Of a stretch of DNA of 62,485 bases, positions 40,825 through 49,440 are shown in pieces. Under the pieces are notes generated by a model. The model worked only from the letters and a program-made list of their open reading frames with translations. It was not told where the DNA came from and did no database searches. Made by a program: the position numbers and the translations under genes. Source of the stretch: Clostridia bacterium (GTDB lineage Bacteria; Bacillota; Clostridia; Acetivibrionales; DSM-2933); assembly GCA_026416815.1 (NCBI GenBank), contig JAOAEJ010000090.1:1-62485 (forward strand), given 5' to 3'. Every line of letters begins with the position of its first letter. Within the stretch, counting starts at the first letter, position 1.

Positions 40825-41658
40825 CTAGCGACCTCTCTGCCTTAGTACTTCATACATAACAATAGCTCCCGCTACAGATGCATTTAAGGATGATATCTGC
40901 CCCTTCATAGGAATATTAACTACAAAATCACAGCTTTCCTTTACGAGTTTACCCATACCTTCACCTTCGCTGCCTATTACAACTGCTATTGGGCCTTTTA
41001 AGTCACTTTCAAAGAATGCTTTTTCCCCACTAGCGTCGGTACCCACTACCCACACATTTTTCTTTTTAAGATACTCAATAGTTTGAGCAATATTAGTAAC
41101 ACGGGCAACAGGGACATACTCTACAGCTCCTGCTGAGGCCTTTGCTACTGAGGCTGTAAGGCCTATAGCCCTCCTCTTTGGAATAACCACACCGTGAACA
41201 CCGACTGCGTCGGCTGTCCTAAGCATTGAGCCAAGGTTGTGCGGATCTGCGATTTCATCAAGTATAAGCAGGTATGGAGGCTCTCCTTTTTCTTCAGCTA
41301 TCTTTAGTATATCATCTACATCAACATATTCCTTTACCGATACAAAGGCTATAACACCTTGGTGAGCATGAGTAGAAGATATATTATCAAGGAAGCTTCT
41401 CTCTACTTCACTTACTATTATCCCCTTTTCTCTAGCCAGGGCTATGAGCTGTTTTATAGAACCTTCTCTATCCCCTCGAGCAATCATAATTTTATTAATG
41501 GATCTACCGGCCTTTAAGGCCTCTAATACAGGGTTACGACCCTCCAGTTTATCCATGCCATCATTTAGAGCTTCATCCTGCTTGTCAATCTTCGGTTTAA
41601 GGTCTCTATCCCCTCTTTTTTCCGAACGGGGGTTAAACTTTTTCCTTCTTTCTTCCAT
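40825..41658 (-). CDS. rlmB: 23S rRNA (guanosine-2'-O)-methyltransferase, TrmH/RlmB family
   Basis: A 277-residue SPOUT methyltransferase. A charged N-terminal extension (1-36) precedes the substrate-binding domain starting EGRNPVLEALKAGRSI. The SPOUT signatures are LDEIADPHNLGSMLRTADAV, AVVIGSEGEGMGKLV and the knot motif IPMKGQISSLNASVAGAIV. It probably modifies the peptidyl-transferase-linked G2251 position of 23S rRNA. GAGAAAGAG lies upstream of ATG at 41658. Confidence 0.93.
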   Translation of the reverse strand: MEERRKKFNPRSEKRGDRDLKPKIDKQDEALNDGMDKLEGRNPVLEALKAGRSINKIMIARGDREGSIKQLIALAREKGIIVSEVERSFLDNISSTHAHQGVIAFVSVKEYVDVDDILKIAEEKGEPPYLLILDEIADPHNLGSMLRTADAVGVHGVVIPKRRAIGLTASVAKASAGAVEYVPVARVTNIAQTIEYLKKKNVWVVGTDASGEKAFFESDLKGPIAVVIGSEGEGMGKLVKESCDFVVNIPMKGQISSLNASVAGAIVMYEVLRQRGR

Positions 41659-41924
41659 ATAGTTATCATCTCTTTCTCAATCAATATTAGTTATACGACT
41701 TCTTACCCGATACAATCAATTTGAGTACTGGATATACATAATATTTTATGCTGCTTTGGTATTTTATAAACAACTGAGAAAATTACCAAGGCAGTCCCTT
41801 TTATATACATAATAAAAGGCCAGATAGCTAGGCATTCATATTTACTTCTATTTAAAAATTCTTATTGACTTGATATAAAGCCTTCAAAGAATTATTTCAA
41901 ACAGAGCAGTAACGAATTTACACT

Positions 41925-42359
41925 TTAACTCTGGACCTTATCGTCAGAAATTGCCATTTTGAGAATCTCCATCAATCGGGTATGGTCTTTTTTTAGATAT
42001 AAATACCCAATAAGTGATTCAAAGCCTGTGGCATATTTATATTCTGTAACATCGGCGTTTTTGGGAATAGTGCCGGATTTGGCATTTCTGCCCCTGCGTA
42101 CGATGTATTGTTCCTCATCTGTCAGTGATTCCATTATCCTATGTATTATCTCCGACTGCGCTTTAGCTTTTACATAATCTATCGAACGCTTGTGCAATTT
42201 ATATACAGGCTGGTTCACATTGCATACAAGCAAAGTTCTTATATAGACTTCATACACCGCATCTCCGATATAGGCAAGTACAAGCGGTGAAAGTCCCATT
42301 ATTTCCGTCTCACTCAAATTAATTTGTTCTATCATAATTTCATAAAAACTCTTTGACAT
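41925..42359 (-). CDS. mrnC: Mini-ribonuclease III
   Basis: A 144-residue RNase III catalytic domain without a dsRNA-binding domain; it matures 23S rRNA in Firmicutes. The catalytic motif is LAYIGDAVYEVYIR at about 29-42, and the second acidic site lies in TGFESLIGYLYL near 112-123. It follows cysS in the conserved cysS-mrnC-rlmB order, although here over 600 bases separate it from cysS. No clear ribosome site precedes ATG at 42359. Confidence 0.95.
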   Translation of the reverse strand: MSKSFYEIMIEQINLSETEIMGLSPLVLAYIGDAVYEVYIRTLLVCNVNQPVYKLHKRSIDYVKAKAQSEIIHRIMESLTDEEQYIVRRGRNAKSGTIPKNADVTEYKYATGFESLIGYLYLKKDHTRLMEILKMAISDDKVQS

Positions 42360-42433
42360 TATCTATAATAACAACCTTACTTAATTTATTTACAGCTTTG
42401 TAGTTTTATATTATATAACATTGAGATAAAGGT

Positions 42434-42544
42434 GTAAACTTAATACTGCTTGATACCTCAAATTTTTAAGTTTACTATTATATATGTTGGGATAAAGATT
42501 TTATATAGCGGAGCAAAGTAATTGTTTCTATACAAATCTTTATC
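42434..42544. repeat. Two long-loop inverted repeats upstream of mrnC
   Basis: GTAAACTTAA (42434-42443) pairs with TTAAGTTTAC (42466-42475). GATAAAGATTT (42491-42501) pairs with AAATCTTTATC (42534-42544), and an inner TATAG/CTATA extends this second stem. Both are perfect and lie in the mrnC leader. Confidence 0.6.
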
Positions 42545-42695
42545 ACTTTTTATATAGTTTCTTAAATTTATTATTTTATATGTATACCGACAGCCATTCT
42601 GATGTTTAGCTAATTTTATAAAATTTTACATTAATTTTATAAAAAGTATACAAAGTTGGCTTCCAAATTATAGTTTTTTATAAACACTTTGTACA

Positions 42696-42725
42696 TTGAC
42701 GTATGACAACTTAAGTCTTTATAAT
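42696..42725 (+). promoter_or_regulatory. Plus-strand sigma-A-type promoter
   Basis: TTGACG, an 18-base spacer and a perfect TATAAT. An 8-bp inverted repeat (TACAAAGT / ACTTTGTA) ends just upstream. No plus-strand protein gene follows; a terminator lies about 90 bases downstream. Confidence 0.5.
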
Positions 42726-42754
42726 AAAACACGTACACTGATACTTTTTAACAT
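42719..42754 (-). CDS. Possible 11-codon leader peptide
   Basis: The minus strand encodes MLKSISVRVLL and a TAA stop. The ribosome site AGAAAGGAGGT (42771-42761) is an 11-base perfect match to the 16S 3' end, 6 bases before ATG, the strongest seen in the window. A hairpin (42791-42811) lies upstream on the same strand, and two long hairpins lie between the peptide and mrnC. It could be a regulatory leader peptide or a decayed gene start. It overlaps a possible plus-strand small RNA, and both may not be real. Confidence 0.4.
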   Translation of the reverse strand: MLKSISVRVLL

Positions 42755-42820
42755 ACTTTTACCTCCTTTCTTGTAAATAGATAGGGGAATCTGCGGTCGT
42801 AAAGATCGCAGTTTTTTATT
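42732..42820 (+). ncRNA. Possible small RNA between cysS and mrnC
   Basis: A predicted transcript of about 88 bases from the promoter at 42696-42725 to the hairpin CTGCGGTC / GATCGCAG (42791-42811), which is followed by TTTTTTATTTT on the plus strand. It contains ACCTCCTTTCT, complementary to a perfect Shine-Dalgarno, so it might mask ribosome sites. No homolog recognised. Confidence 0.4.
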
Positions 42821-42992
42821 TTACTCAAAATTTAGGTTAAACTTATCAAGTGCCCCATATGGAAATACCTTTGATGAGTGGTGTTTATCTATCTGGACAA
42901 AACTGCTTGCAGCTTAAACAATGTATAATAACGTTATTAATACAAAGAAGATGGCATTCACTTTCAAGTGACACCATCTTCTTACTATATTT

Positions 42993-44381
42993 TTATACCC
43001 TTTTCCATTTCACTCCCTGAGGAGTATCCTCAAGAACTATACCCATAGCTTTAAGCTTATCTCTTATTTCATCGGCAAGTTTCCAATTTTTATCTTTTCT
43101 TGCTTGCTGCCTTTGATTTATTAAGTCTTCAACTTCAGGATCGGCCTGCTGTTCCTCGGCTTTCTTTTCCTCAACCTTTCCTATGTCGAGGCCTAATACT
43201 GTATCCATTTTAACAAGTAAGTTAAATAGGGCCGCAGACTTTTTACCGTATCTCACTACATTCCATACTATCCCAAGGGCTTTTGGAATGTTTAAGTCAT
43301 CATTAATAGCTTCCTCAAATTCTTTTTCGAAAGATTCAATTACTTCTTTTTCTATTTCCTCTGTAGCTTTTTTGTGGGATAAAGCTCCTTCCATTAGCCT
43401 GTCATAGGAAACTTGAGCAGACTGCATTGCTTCCCATGTAAAATTCAGCTTATTTCTATAGTGAGCATTCAAGCACAGATACCTGAATGCAAGGGGCTTT
43501 AATCCTTTTGCTTCAATATCAGCAACTGTATAGGTATTACCCAAGCTCTTAGACATTTTTCCGTTGTCTACCAGCATAAATTCACCATGCAGCCAGTAAT
43601 TTACCGTTGGCTTACCCAGTAACGCTTCTGATTGCGCAATTTCATTTTCATGGTGTATCGGAATATGGTCAACTCCTCCAGTGTGTATATCGAAGACATC
43701 CCCCAAATACTTCCTACCCATTGCAGAACACTCTATGTGCCAGCCGGGGTATCCCATCCCCCAAGGGCTAGGCCACTGCATGATATGCTCTTTGGGTGCC
43801 TTTTTCCATAAAGCAAAATCAGCGGGATGCCTCTTTTCTTCATTCACTTCTACCCTTGCTCCAGCCATTTGTTCTTCAAGATTTATCTTTGAAAGCTTTC
43901 CATATCCTTCAAATTTGCTTATATCAAAGTATATACCATCACTTGTTTCATATGCATATCCTTCTTCTAACAGGCCTTTTACAAATTCCAGCATTTCATC
44001 TATGTGTTCGGTGGCTTTGGGAACGATCTCAGGCTTTTCAATGTTTAGTTTTGCAATATCATTTAAGAATACCTGAGTATAATGTTCGGCTATTTCCCAG
44101 GGAGACTTCTGCTGTTCCCTTGCCCCCTTTAGCATTTTATCTTCACCTTCATCAGAGTCGGATACCAGGTGCCCTACATCGGTGATATTCATTACATGTT
44201 TTAGCGTATAGCCATTATACTTGAGTACTCTCCTCAGTATATCCATAAATACATAAGTACGAAGATTTCCTATATGAGCGTAGTTATATACAGTAGGCCC
44301 GCATGAATAAATCCTCGCCTCATTTCCTTCAAGGGTCTTAAAGTTTTCTTTTTGTCTTGATATTGTATTGTATAATTTCAT
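42993..44381 (-). CDS. cysS: Cysteinyl-tRNA synthetase
   Basis: A 462-residue class I synthetase that charges tRNA-Cys. The HIGH-type motif is YNYAHIGNLRTYVF at about 33-46, and KMSKS is in NGKMSKSLGNT near 266-276. Zinc ligands include the first-site Cys in YSCGPT and HIECSAMG. The C-terminal helical bundle contains INQRQQARKDKNWKLADEIR. It is 33 bases downstream of cysE and under the Cys T-box. RBS AAGGAG precedes ATG at 44381. Confidence 0.98.
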   Translation of the reverse strand: MKLYNTISRQKENFKTLEGNEARIYSCGPTVYNYAHIGNLRTYVFMDILRRVLKYNGYTLKHVMNITDVGHLVSDSDEGEDKMLKGAREQQKSPWEIAEHYTQVFLNDIAKLNIEKPEIVPKATEHIDEMLEFVKGLLEEGYAYETSDGIYFDISKFEGYGKLSKINLEEQMAGARVEVNEEKRHPADFALWKKAPKEHIMQWPSPWGMGYPGWHIECSAMGRKYLGDVFDIHTGGVDHIPIHHENEIAQSEALLGKPTVNYWLHGEFMLVDNGKMSKSLGNTYTVADIEAKGLKPLAFRYLCLNAHYRNKLNFTWEAMQSAQVSYDRLMEGALSHKKATEEIEKEVIESFEKEFEEAINDDLNIPKALGIVWNVVRYGKKSAALFNLLVKMDTVLGLDIGKVEEKKAEEQQADPEVEDLINQRQQARKDKNWKLADEIRDKLKAMGIVLEDTPQGVKWKRV

Positions 44382-44414
44382 CTTTATCTCCTTCCATGAA
44401 CTTATCTTATTTAC

Positions 44415-45122
44415 CTATTCAATACCACATTTTTGGCCAAACACCTCATGAGGCATTCTTCTGTTTCTCTCCTCGGTAAGACCTGCTTCTTTTTCTACCA
44501 GTAGGTTTTCCAGGTGTTCTATCCTCGAAAGCAATTTGCATATTTCCTGAGCGACAGGGTCGGGCGTATGTATCTGGTCAAGCTCCACAGAAGGTGCAAT
44601 TTTCACAGTACCCTTTCTTACTGGCCTTCCAGGCACACCTACTACCGTTGTATTTTCTTCCACTTCACTCAAGACAACTGCATTGGCCCCTATTCTTGAG
44701 TTGTCGCCTACTTTAAACGGACCAAGAACCTTGGCTCCCCCACTTATCAAAACGTTATTACCTATGGTAGGATGCCTTTTCCCTTTATCCTTACCCGTAC
44801 CCCCCAATGTTACCCCATGATAGATTGTGCAGTTATCCCCTATCTCTGCAGTTTCACCAATTACTACACCCATGCCGTGATCTATAAACAGACCTTTCCC
44901 AATTACAGCTCCAGGATGTATCTCTATTCCTGTTATAAATCTACTGATTTGTGATATGGCCCTTGCAATAAAGAATAGTCTCATTTTGTAAAACCAGTGG
45001 GCTATCCGGTGAAAAATTACTGCGTGAAATCCAGGATAAAGTAATATAACTCCTAAAGTTCCCTTAGCAGCAGGGTCTCGCTGTGCGATTGACCTTGCAT
45101 CGTCTAATAATTGTCTAAACAT
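44415..45122 (-). CDS. cysE: Serine O-acetyltransferase
   Basis: A 235-residue enzyme that makes O-acetylserine, the precursor of cysteine. The N-terminal helical part precedes a left-handed beta-helix with hexapeptide repeats ([20 protein letters not shown], then [20 protein letters not shown]). [15 protein letters not shown] is the conserved acetyl-CoA loop, with the catalytic His in IDHG. The last 60 residues form a helical extension. RBS GAGG precedes ATG at 45122. It is the first gene after the Cys T-box leader. Confidence 0.97.
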   Translation of the reverse strand: MFRQLLDDARSIAQRDPAAKGTLGVILLYPGFHAVIFHRIAHWFYKMRLFFIARAISQISRFITGIEIHPGAVIGKGLFIDHGMGVVIGETAEIGDNCTIYHGVTLGGTGKDKGKRHPTIGNNVLISGGAKVLGPFKVGDNSRIGANAVVLSEVEENTTVVGVPGRPVRKGTVKIAPSVELDQIHTPDPVAQEICKLLSRIEHLENLLVEKEAGLTEERNRRMPHEVFGQKCGIE

Positions 45123-45196
45123 ATCCCATACCTCACATTTATTAATATTATAAAAATCCTACATATTGAAAAACTGTAATTTTTAACAACACATAA

Positions 45197-45440
45197 AAAC
45201 CCCGCCTCCATAAAAAGTTTATAGAGGCGAGGTCAACCGCGGTTCCACTCTAATTCGGACAATCGTCCGATCTCGTTCGCATAACGGAGCGTCTCCGTGA
45301 AAACCTAGCTCAAGCCCCTTGCATAGAGTTAAGTTCAGATTTCAAATTCATGGTTGCACTTCACCTATTCATTGCCCTGAAACTGCTCCCAGCCCATGAC
45401 AGCTTCTCTCTTGAGGGATAAACAAGCTACTCTAACCAAT
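45197..45440 (-). promoter_or_regulatory. Cysteine T-box riboswitch of cysE-cysS
   Basis: The minus strand carries the T-box core AGAGTGGAACCGCGG (45251-45237), which pairs with the tRNA acceptor end. Stem I includes AGAGAG and GGGCTGGGAGCAG-type elements. The likely specifier is TGC (Cys) at 45358-45356 in GAAGTGCAACC. The terminator is CCTCGCCTC / GAGGCGGGG followed by TTTTT (45232-45196). Uncharged tRNA-Cys should raise cysE-cysS expression. The promoter upstream of 45440 was not placed confidently, and 45441-45693 holds no gene. Confidence 0.92.
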
Positions 45441-45711
45441 CACAATTTTTTACAGTATTAAATATTGTATAAGACAACTTCTTATTGAATAACATTCTAT
45501 CAAATTTAATCCTTTAAGTAAATTGTATTATGCGTCCAGCTTTAAATTTTGAATGATTTTATATAATTTACCCATAATTCAAACATATTAATCCAAAGAA
45601 TAATTAATTATTTATCTATAAATAATATAACTATTGAAACATCAAATTAGCACTGCACATAAGTTACTGTTAATTTGTTTTCAATAAGTCAAAATGAAAG
45701 GACGTGATTTA

Positions 45712-46083
45712 ATGGCTAATCAATATGGTAGTGCAAGAGCAGGGGCTTTTAATGTAACTCACTTTGTAATCAGATTGATTGTAGGTGCTATAGTACTGGC
45801 GATTACAGCTGCCTTAACACCTGGTTTTAGAATAAACGGAATATGGCCTCTCTTACTTGGCGCAGTTGTCCTGGCAGTATTGGACTACGCCGCTTTTAGA
45901 GTACTTGGTGCAAACGCCTCACCTTTCGGAAGAGGTATAACAGGATTTATACTGGCAGCAGTAATTTTGTATGTAACACAGTTCTTTGTAGCCGGATTTG
46001 CAGTGACCCTGTGGGGGGCTATTTTAGGAGCTCTGATATACGGTATAGTTGATGCCGTCATTCCCGGCAAGCCTACTATGTAG
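45712..46083 (+). CDS. Phage-holin-4_2/YvlD-family membrane protein
   Basis: A small membrane protein of about 123 residues with four hydrophobic helices (VTHFVIRLIVGAIVLAITAAL, GIWPLLLGAVVLAVLDYAA without the first residues, GFILAAVILYVTQFF, LWGAILGALIYGIVDAVI). It matches the bacterial family named phage holin 4_2, whose members are usually chromosomal and not phage lysis genes. ATG at 45712 has AAAGGA at 9 bases and is preferred over the ATG six codons upstream. No phage genes are nearby. Function unknown. Confidence 0.75.
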   Translation: MANQYGSARAGAFNVTHFVIRLIVGAIVLAITAALTPGFRINGIWPLLLGAVVLAVLDYAAFRVLGANASPFGRGITGFILAAVILYVTQFFVAGFAVTLWGAILGALIYGIVDAVIPGKPTM

Positions 46084-46110
46084 GAACATTACTACAAAGC
46101 CATAAATATC

Positions 46111-46150
46111 AAAAGATGGATAGAGGATTATTATCACCTATCCATCTTTT
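46111..46150. terminator. Bidirectional terminator
   Basis: Perfect 13-bp stem AAAAGATGGATAG / CTATCCATCTTTT with a 14-base loop between two convergent genes. Confidence 0.7.
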
Positions 46151-46256
46151 GCTTATTGCTACTATCTTAATGTATTCTTTATCTATCGAAGAATATGCCC
46201 CAAATTTAGTGTATATTTCTTAAAGTTAGATTCAAGAATACACAAGTATGTAGAGC

Positions 46257-47216
46257 TTAGTCATTATATCCATGGTGTCCATGATGTTTTTTATGTGTAT
46301 TCATTTCTTCTGCCATCAACTGCTCCTGTTCCAATGCCCCGGGGAAATCAAATTTTTGGGGCGGAAAGAATTCATTAACCGGAAATTCTATAGTGTCAAA
46401 CAGTTCACATGGATTTTCGTCAGTTGCAGCAACACATTCTTTATTTGGAACGCAGAAGTCAAATGCAGGTATAAGAAGCTGTACTAATCTAACGAGCTTG
46501 ATTATTGAGAATAAACCAAGAGAAACAACTACTCTTCTCTGTGGGAAGTTATTTCCTCCCAATCCTGCAACGTCACCCACTTCTATACCGTCGTCGTCAT
46601 CATCGCCCAACATATCTATCAAACCTCTGTGTACCTGTTCTATGCAGCAGCAGTCGTCAAAGCATTTATCGAGTATATCCTCGATTTTAGCGTTAAGAGC
46701 TATCGGTTCTGCTACTTCTACTTTAGAAATCGGGAGGTTATCCTGCTGTAATTTAGATCTTAAAGGTGTGTCTATACCATGCTCAACATAGTGGGACTTA
46801 AATATTTTGACACTTCCTTCAGAACCAAAGAGTATAACTTTCTTATCAAACAGTACCACACCATATCTGGTAACAATCCTTGTTCCGCCGTTTGGCCTTG
46901 GAACAAAGAAGTCTAGGGTAACTCTTATAAAGAATTTTACATCTACAGTATAGAACCCTCTTTTAAATGGTACAGGTTCAATATCTGCATATACATCCAT
47001 TACTTCTGCTCTTCTTACTTTTACGTTTATAGCTCTACTAAGCAATCTCTGTATGCATTCAGGATTTTTGAAAAGTACTCTTGCATCTTCAATACAGTCT
47101 TTTTCTCTGCATGAGTCATATACTTTTTCCACCTGTACGCACACAGCTTCTCTTACTTTAGACAGATCATTTCCGCATATTAACCCGGAGACAACCCTAT
47201 CATTTTCATAGCCCAT
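46257..47216 (-). CDS. Cys- and His-rich protein, probably a spore-coat-type protein
   Basis: A 319-residue protein with no signal peptide. Residues about 25-150 include several regularly placed cysteines (VYDSCREKDCIEDARVLF, NPECIQRLL) and a beta-rich core (VTLDFFVPRPNGGTRIVTRY). A Cys cluster (CFDDCCCIEQ, about 190-199) and an acidic run (DDDDDG) follow. The C-terminus is histidine-rich (HKKHHGHHG). These traits resemble clostridial spore-coat or exosporium proteins, but the family name is not certain. RBS AAGGGGG precedes ATG at 47216. It is divergent from the gene at 47395. Confidence 0.55.
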   Translation of the reverse strand: MGYENDRVVSGLICGNDLSKVREAVCVQVEKVYDSCREKDCIEDARVLFKNPECIQRLLSRAINVKVRRAEVMDVYADIEPVPFKRGFYTVDVKFFIRVTLDFFVPRPNGGTRIVTRYGVVLFDKKVILFGSEGSVKIFKSHYVEHGIDTPLRSKLQQDNLPISKVEVAEPIALNAKIEDILDKCFDDCCCIEQVHRGLIDMLGDDDDDGIEVGDVAGLGGNNFPQRRVVVSLGLFSIIKLVRLVQLLIPAFDFCVPNKECVAATDENPCELFDTIEFPVNEFFPPQKFDFPGALEQEQLMAEEMNTHKKHHGHHGYND

Positions 47217-47394
47217 ATTATATCCCCCTTATATCTAAGCTATATTTTGTTTTCGATTTCCCTCTCAATTACATAATATGTCGCTTCACTTATTTGGTGA
47301 TAAATATCAATTAAAAAACAAATTTCTTTAGTTTTAATTTATCTGGCAATACATACATATAAATAAATCAAGGTATTTATTGAAAGGTGATTGT

Positions 47395-48879
47395 ATGTAT
47401 AATCCAGACAATAGACAATATATATTTAGAGAGTCTTCCGGCAAGGTTTGGAACTTTTTTTATGATGAAAAGTATGGAATTTGCTATAGTATACTATCCA
47501 AAAGAAACACTTGGTCAGAACCGGTTTGCATACAAAAGAATACTTACCCGTGCTTTTTTGTGGATGTTGACTATGAAGATTGCTTCCATATATTATTTCA
47601 AGATAAGCAGGGTAATGTATTTTATTCCTTCCTTAGCAGCAGCGGCATAAAAACCGTACCGGTACTAAACAGCAAATCTCCATCAGCTTATAACAAGCAT
47701 TTATTTTTAGTACCTTTCAAAAATTATGCTCAAATTTTCTTTGTTGTGGAGCACAATAACTCTATGATCTTAGCACAGCAAACCCTTATAAATGGATTAA
47801 TCAGCACCCCAAAGGTTATTGACTATGTCATAGGAAACAAACACCCTTATACAGTAGCCTCCGATAAGTCAGGAAATATTTATGTATTTTATCAGTCATC
47901 TGACGGCAAAAACCTACAGATAGGATATAAAAAATTTATATCTGCCCAAAAGTACTGGGGAGAATTCACTCCAATAACCAGATTTCCGGTGAGTTCAGAA
48001 TTTCCGAGGGCTATAACCGATAGTAAGGATGTTATGCATATATGCTATCATAGGCGTATGGGTAAGCAGTACGAACTAATTTATCAACAAAAAATACCCG
48101 ATAAAAACCTATGGTCGAATGAATCGATAATACACACCTCAAGTTTCCCTTTTACTAGTTTCTCAGTTTTATACTGTAATCAGAATATTATTGTCTTCTG
48201 GATAAGGGAAGATATTGTATACTACAGTTCCTCATCAGATAACGGCAGTACCTGGAGCAGGCCCTCAAGGTATAGCTTTACATCAGGAAAACAACTGGTT
48301 TGTTTACGCTATAAAACTAATAGCCCCTATGAGGCAGGTAAGATTGCCTCGTCAGATGTTCCGGGGAACTTTATAAATGGTTTTAACCTGGCGTTCTACC
48401 GGCCACAATCCGATGACTATGATAACATCTCAGCTGAAGATTTAAAAACTATGATTGTTGACAGCTTGAAGCTTTTAAAAGGGAGTATTGAAGAGCTTAA
48501 AGAGTCTTACAGCGGCATAAAGGATAGTATCTCAAACCTATCTCTTGCTCACCAGAGCCTTGAGAGGGAAATGGTAAAACACTCAGTTAAGATGAGCATG
48601 TTGGAAAGTGAAATTAGCAATATAAAACAGATGTACAGTGAACGACTCAACAGTTATAGGGAATCAAACAAAAATTCAGATACAAGACCGGGAGGTTTTC
48701 CCTTAAATCCTAAACCTGCTGACAGCAGCTTAGTCTCTGATATTTCGTGTAACGATACTTCTAACAATAGTAATACAGATACCCAGGACAGCTGCTATAA
48801 TCTAAAAAAAGATTTTGTCAGCAGAAAATTTAAAAGGCTACCAGGCAGCCCTGGTAACAAGACTATTAGTGGTGACTAG
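47395..48879 (+). CDS. Beta-propeller-like repeat protein with a C-terminal coiled coil
   Basis: A protein of about 494 residues without a signal peptide. The first 330 residues carry repeated segments of the BNR/sialidase-like type with aromatic and Asp-rich loops (SVYYSSSSDNGSTWSRPSRY type, and HICYHRRMGKQYELIYQQ), suggesting a beta-propeller. Residues about 345-420 form a coiled coil (LKTMIVDSLKLLKGSIEELK, then SLEREMVKHSVKMSMLESEI). A polar low-complexity tail ends the protein. ATG at 47395 follows AAAGGTG and is preferred over TTG at 47380. It lies beside a spore-coat-like gene. Function not known. Confidence 0.6.
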   Translation: MYNPDNRQYIFRESSGKVWNFFYDEKYGICYSILSKRNTWSEPVCIQKNTYPCFFVDVDYEDCFHILFQDKQGNVFYSFLSSSGIKTVPVLNSKSPSAYNKHLFLVPFKNYAQIFFVVEHNNSMILAQQTLINGLISTPKVIDYVIGNKHPYTVASDKSGNIYVFYQSSDGKNLQIGYKKFISAQKYWGEFTPITRFPVSSEFPRAITDSKDVMHICYHRRMGKQYELIYQQKIPDKNLWSNESIIHTSSFPFTSFSVLYCNQNIIVFWIREDIVYYSSSSDNGSTWSRPSRYSFTSGKQLVCLRYKTNSPYEAGKIASSDVPGNFINGFNLAFYRPQSDDYDNISAEDLKTMIVDSLKLLKGSIEELKESYSGIKDSISNLSLAHQSLEREMVKHSVKMSMLESEISNIKQMYSERLNSYRESNKNSDTRPGGFPLNPKPADSSLVSDISCNDTSNNSNTDTQDSCYNLKKDFVSRKFKRLPGSPGNKTISGD

Positions 48880-49027
48880 TGCTTTTTAACATTACAAATT
48901 TCTATTGATCCCAATGTTAAAAATGCACTTCCTTGATTGTTGTGCCTTGCTGCTAGAAACGAATTTTGTTACAAGGCACTAATGAAGTATCCAATTTGCA
49001 TATGTGCAACTACTATAGTAAATACAA
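48880..49027. other. Short intergenic stretch with an inverted repeat
   Basis: Holds GTGCCTTG (48942-48949) and CAAGGCAC (48972-48979), an 8-bp pair with a 22-base loop, probably a weak terminator of the plus-strand gene. Nothing else is recognised. Confidence 0.35.
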
Positions 49028-49066
49028 AAACAGATAGCTTCCATAATCTATGGAAGCTATCTGTTT
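49028..49066 (-). terminator. Terminator of 6S RNA
   Basis: Perfect 17-bp stem AAACAGATAGCTTCCAT / ATGGAAGCTATCTGTTT with a 5-base loop. On the minus strand TTTGTATTT follows, about 30 bases after the 6S core. Confidence 0.8.
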
Positions 49067-49095
49067 CAAACGTTTAAACCCAAAATGCCGTTCCC

Positions 49096-49262
49096 CTATA
49101 TTTTGACACCTAGCCTCTGCTAGGTGGGTGTCCTGCTATCAACTTCAGTCTTCCTCCGCCGTTGCACTCAACTTATGTGAGTTTCGGTATTATCTTGAGG
49201 CCTGACATCCATCGCTAAACAAGCGGACTCCCGTTTACTCGTTGTAGGTTCAAAATTATAGG
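49096..49262 (-). ncRNA. ssrS: 6S RNA (SsrS)
   Basis: 6S RNA binds sigma-A RNA polymerase as a promoter mimic in stationary phase. On the minus strand the ends pair (CTATAATTTTGAACCTA with TAGGTGTCAAAATATAG). The interior contains 6S-like blocks: CAGGCCTCAAGATAATACC, GGAAGACTGAAG and GGACACCCACCTAG, the last opening a 3' hairpin CACCTAGCAGAGGCTAGGTG. Block order and closing stem match the family as I know it. Minus-strand TTGTTT and TATAAT with 17-base spacing (49331-49303) place the 5' end near 49296, so the core may be processed. Confidence 0.8.
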
Positions 49263-49302
49263 TTTATCCGAGCATTTCAGGACATATTCAATTTGTATAT
49301 TC

Positions 49303-49331
49303 ATTATAGCATTAGTTATATTGGCAAACAA
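49303..49331 (-). promoter_or_regulatory. Promoter of 6S RNA
   Basis: On the minus strand TTGTTT at 49331-49326, a 17-base spacer and TATAAT at 49308-49303. It points into the 6S RNA gene. Confidence 0.5.
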
Positions 49332-49440
49332 CAAAGGAGAATGTCTTCTACACGCCCTAGATAAAATATATTGTTATCACACTTGATAATGCTTCAAAAT
49401 TCAAATCAAGGTTTGGATTTATCTCAATATTTATAAGTAT

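Noticed and set aside
45712..46083. Phage remnant suggested by the holin-family name
   Set aside because: Proteins of this family are mostly chromosomal, and no other phage-like gene lies in the window.
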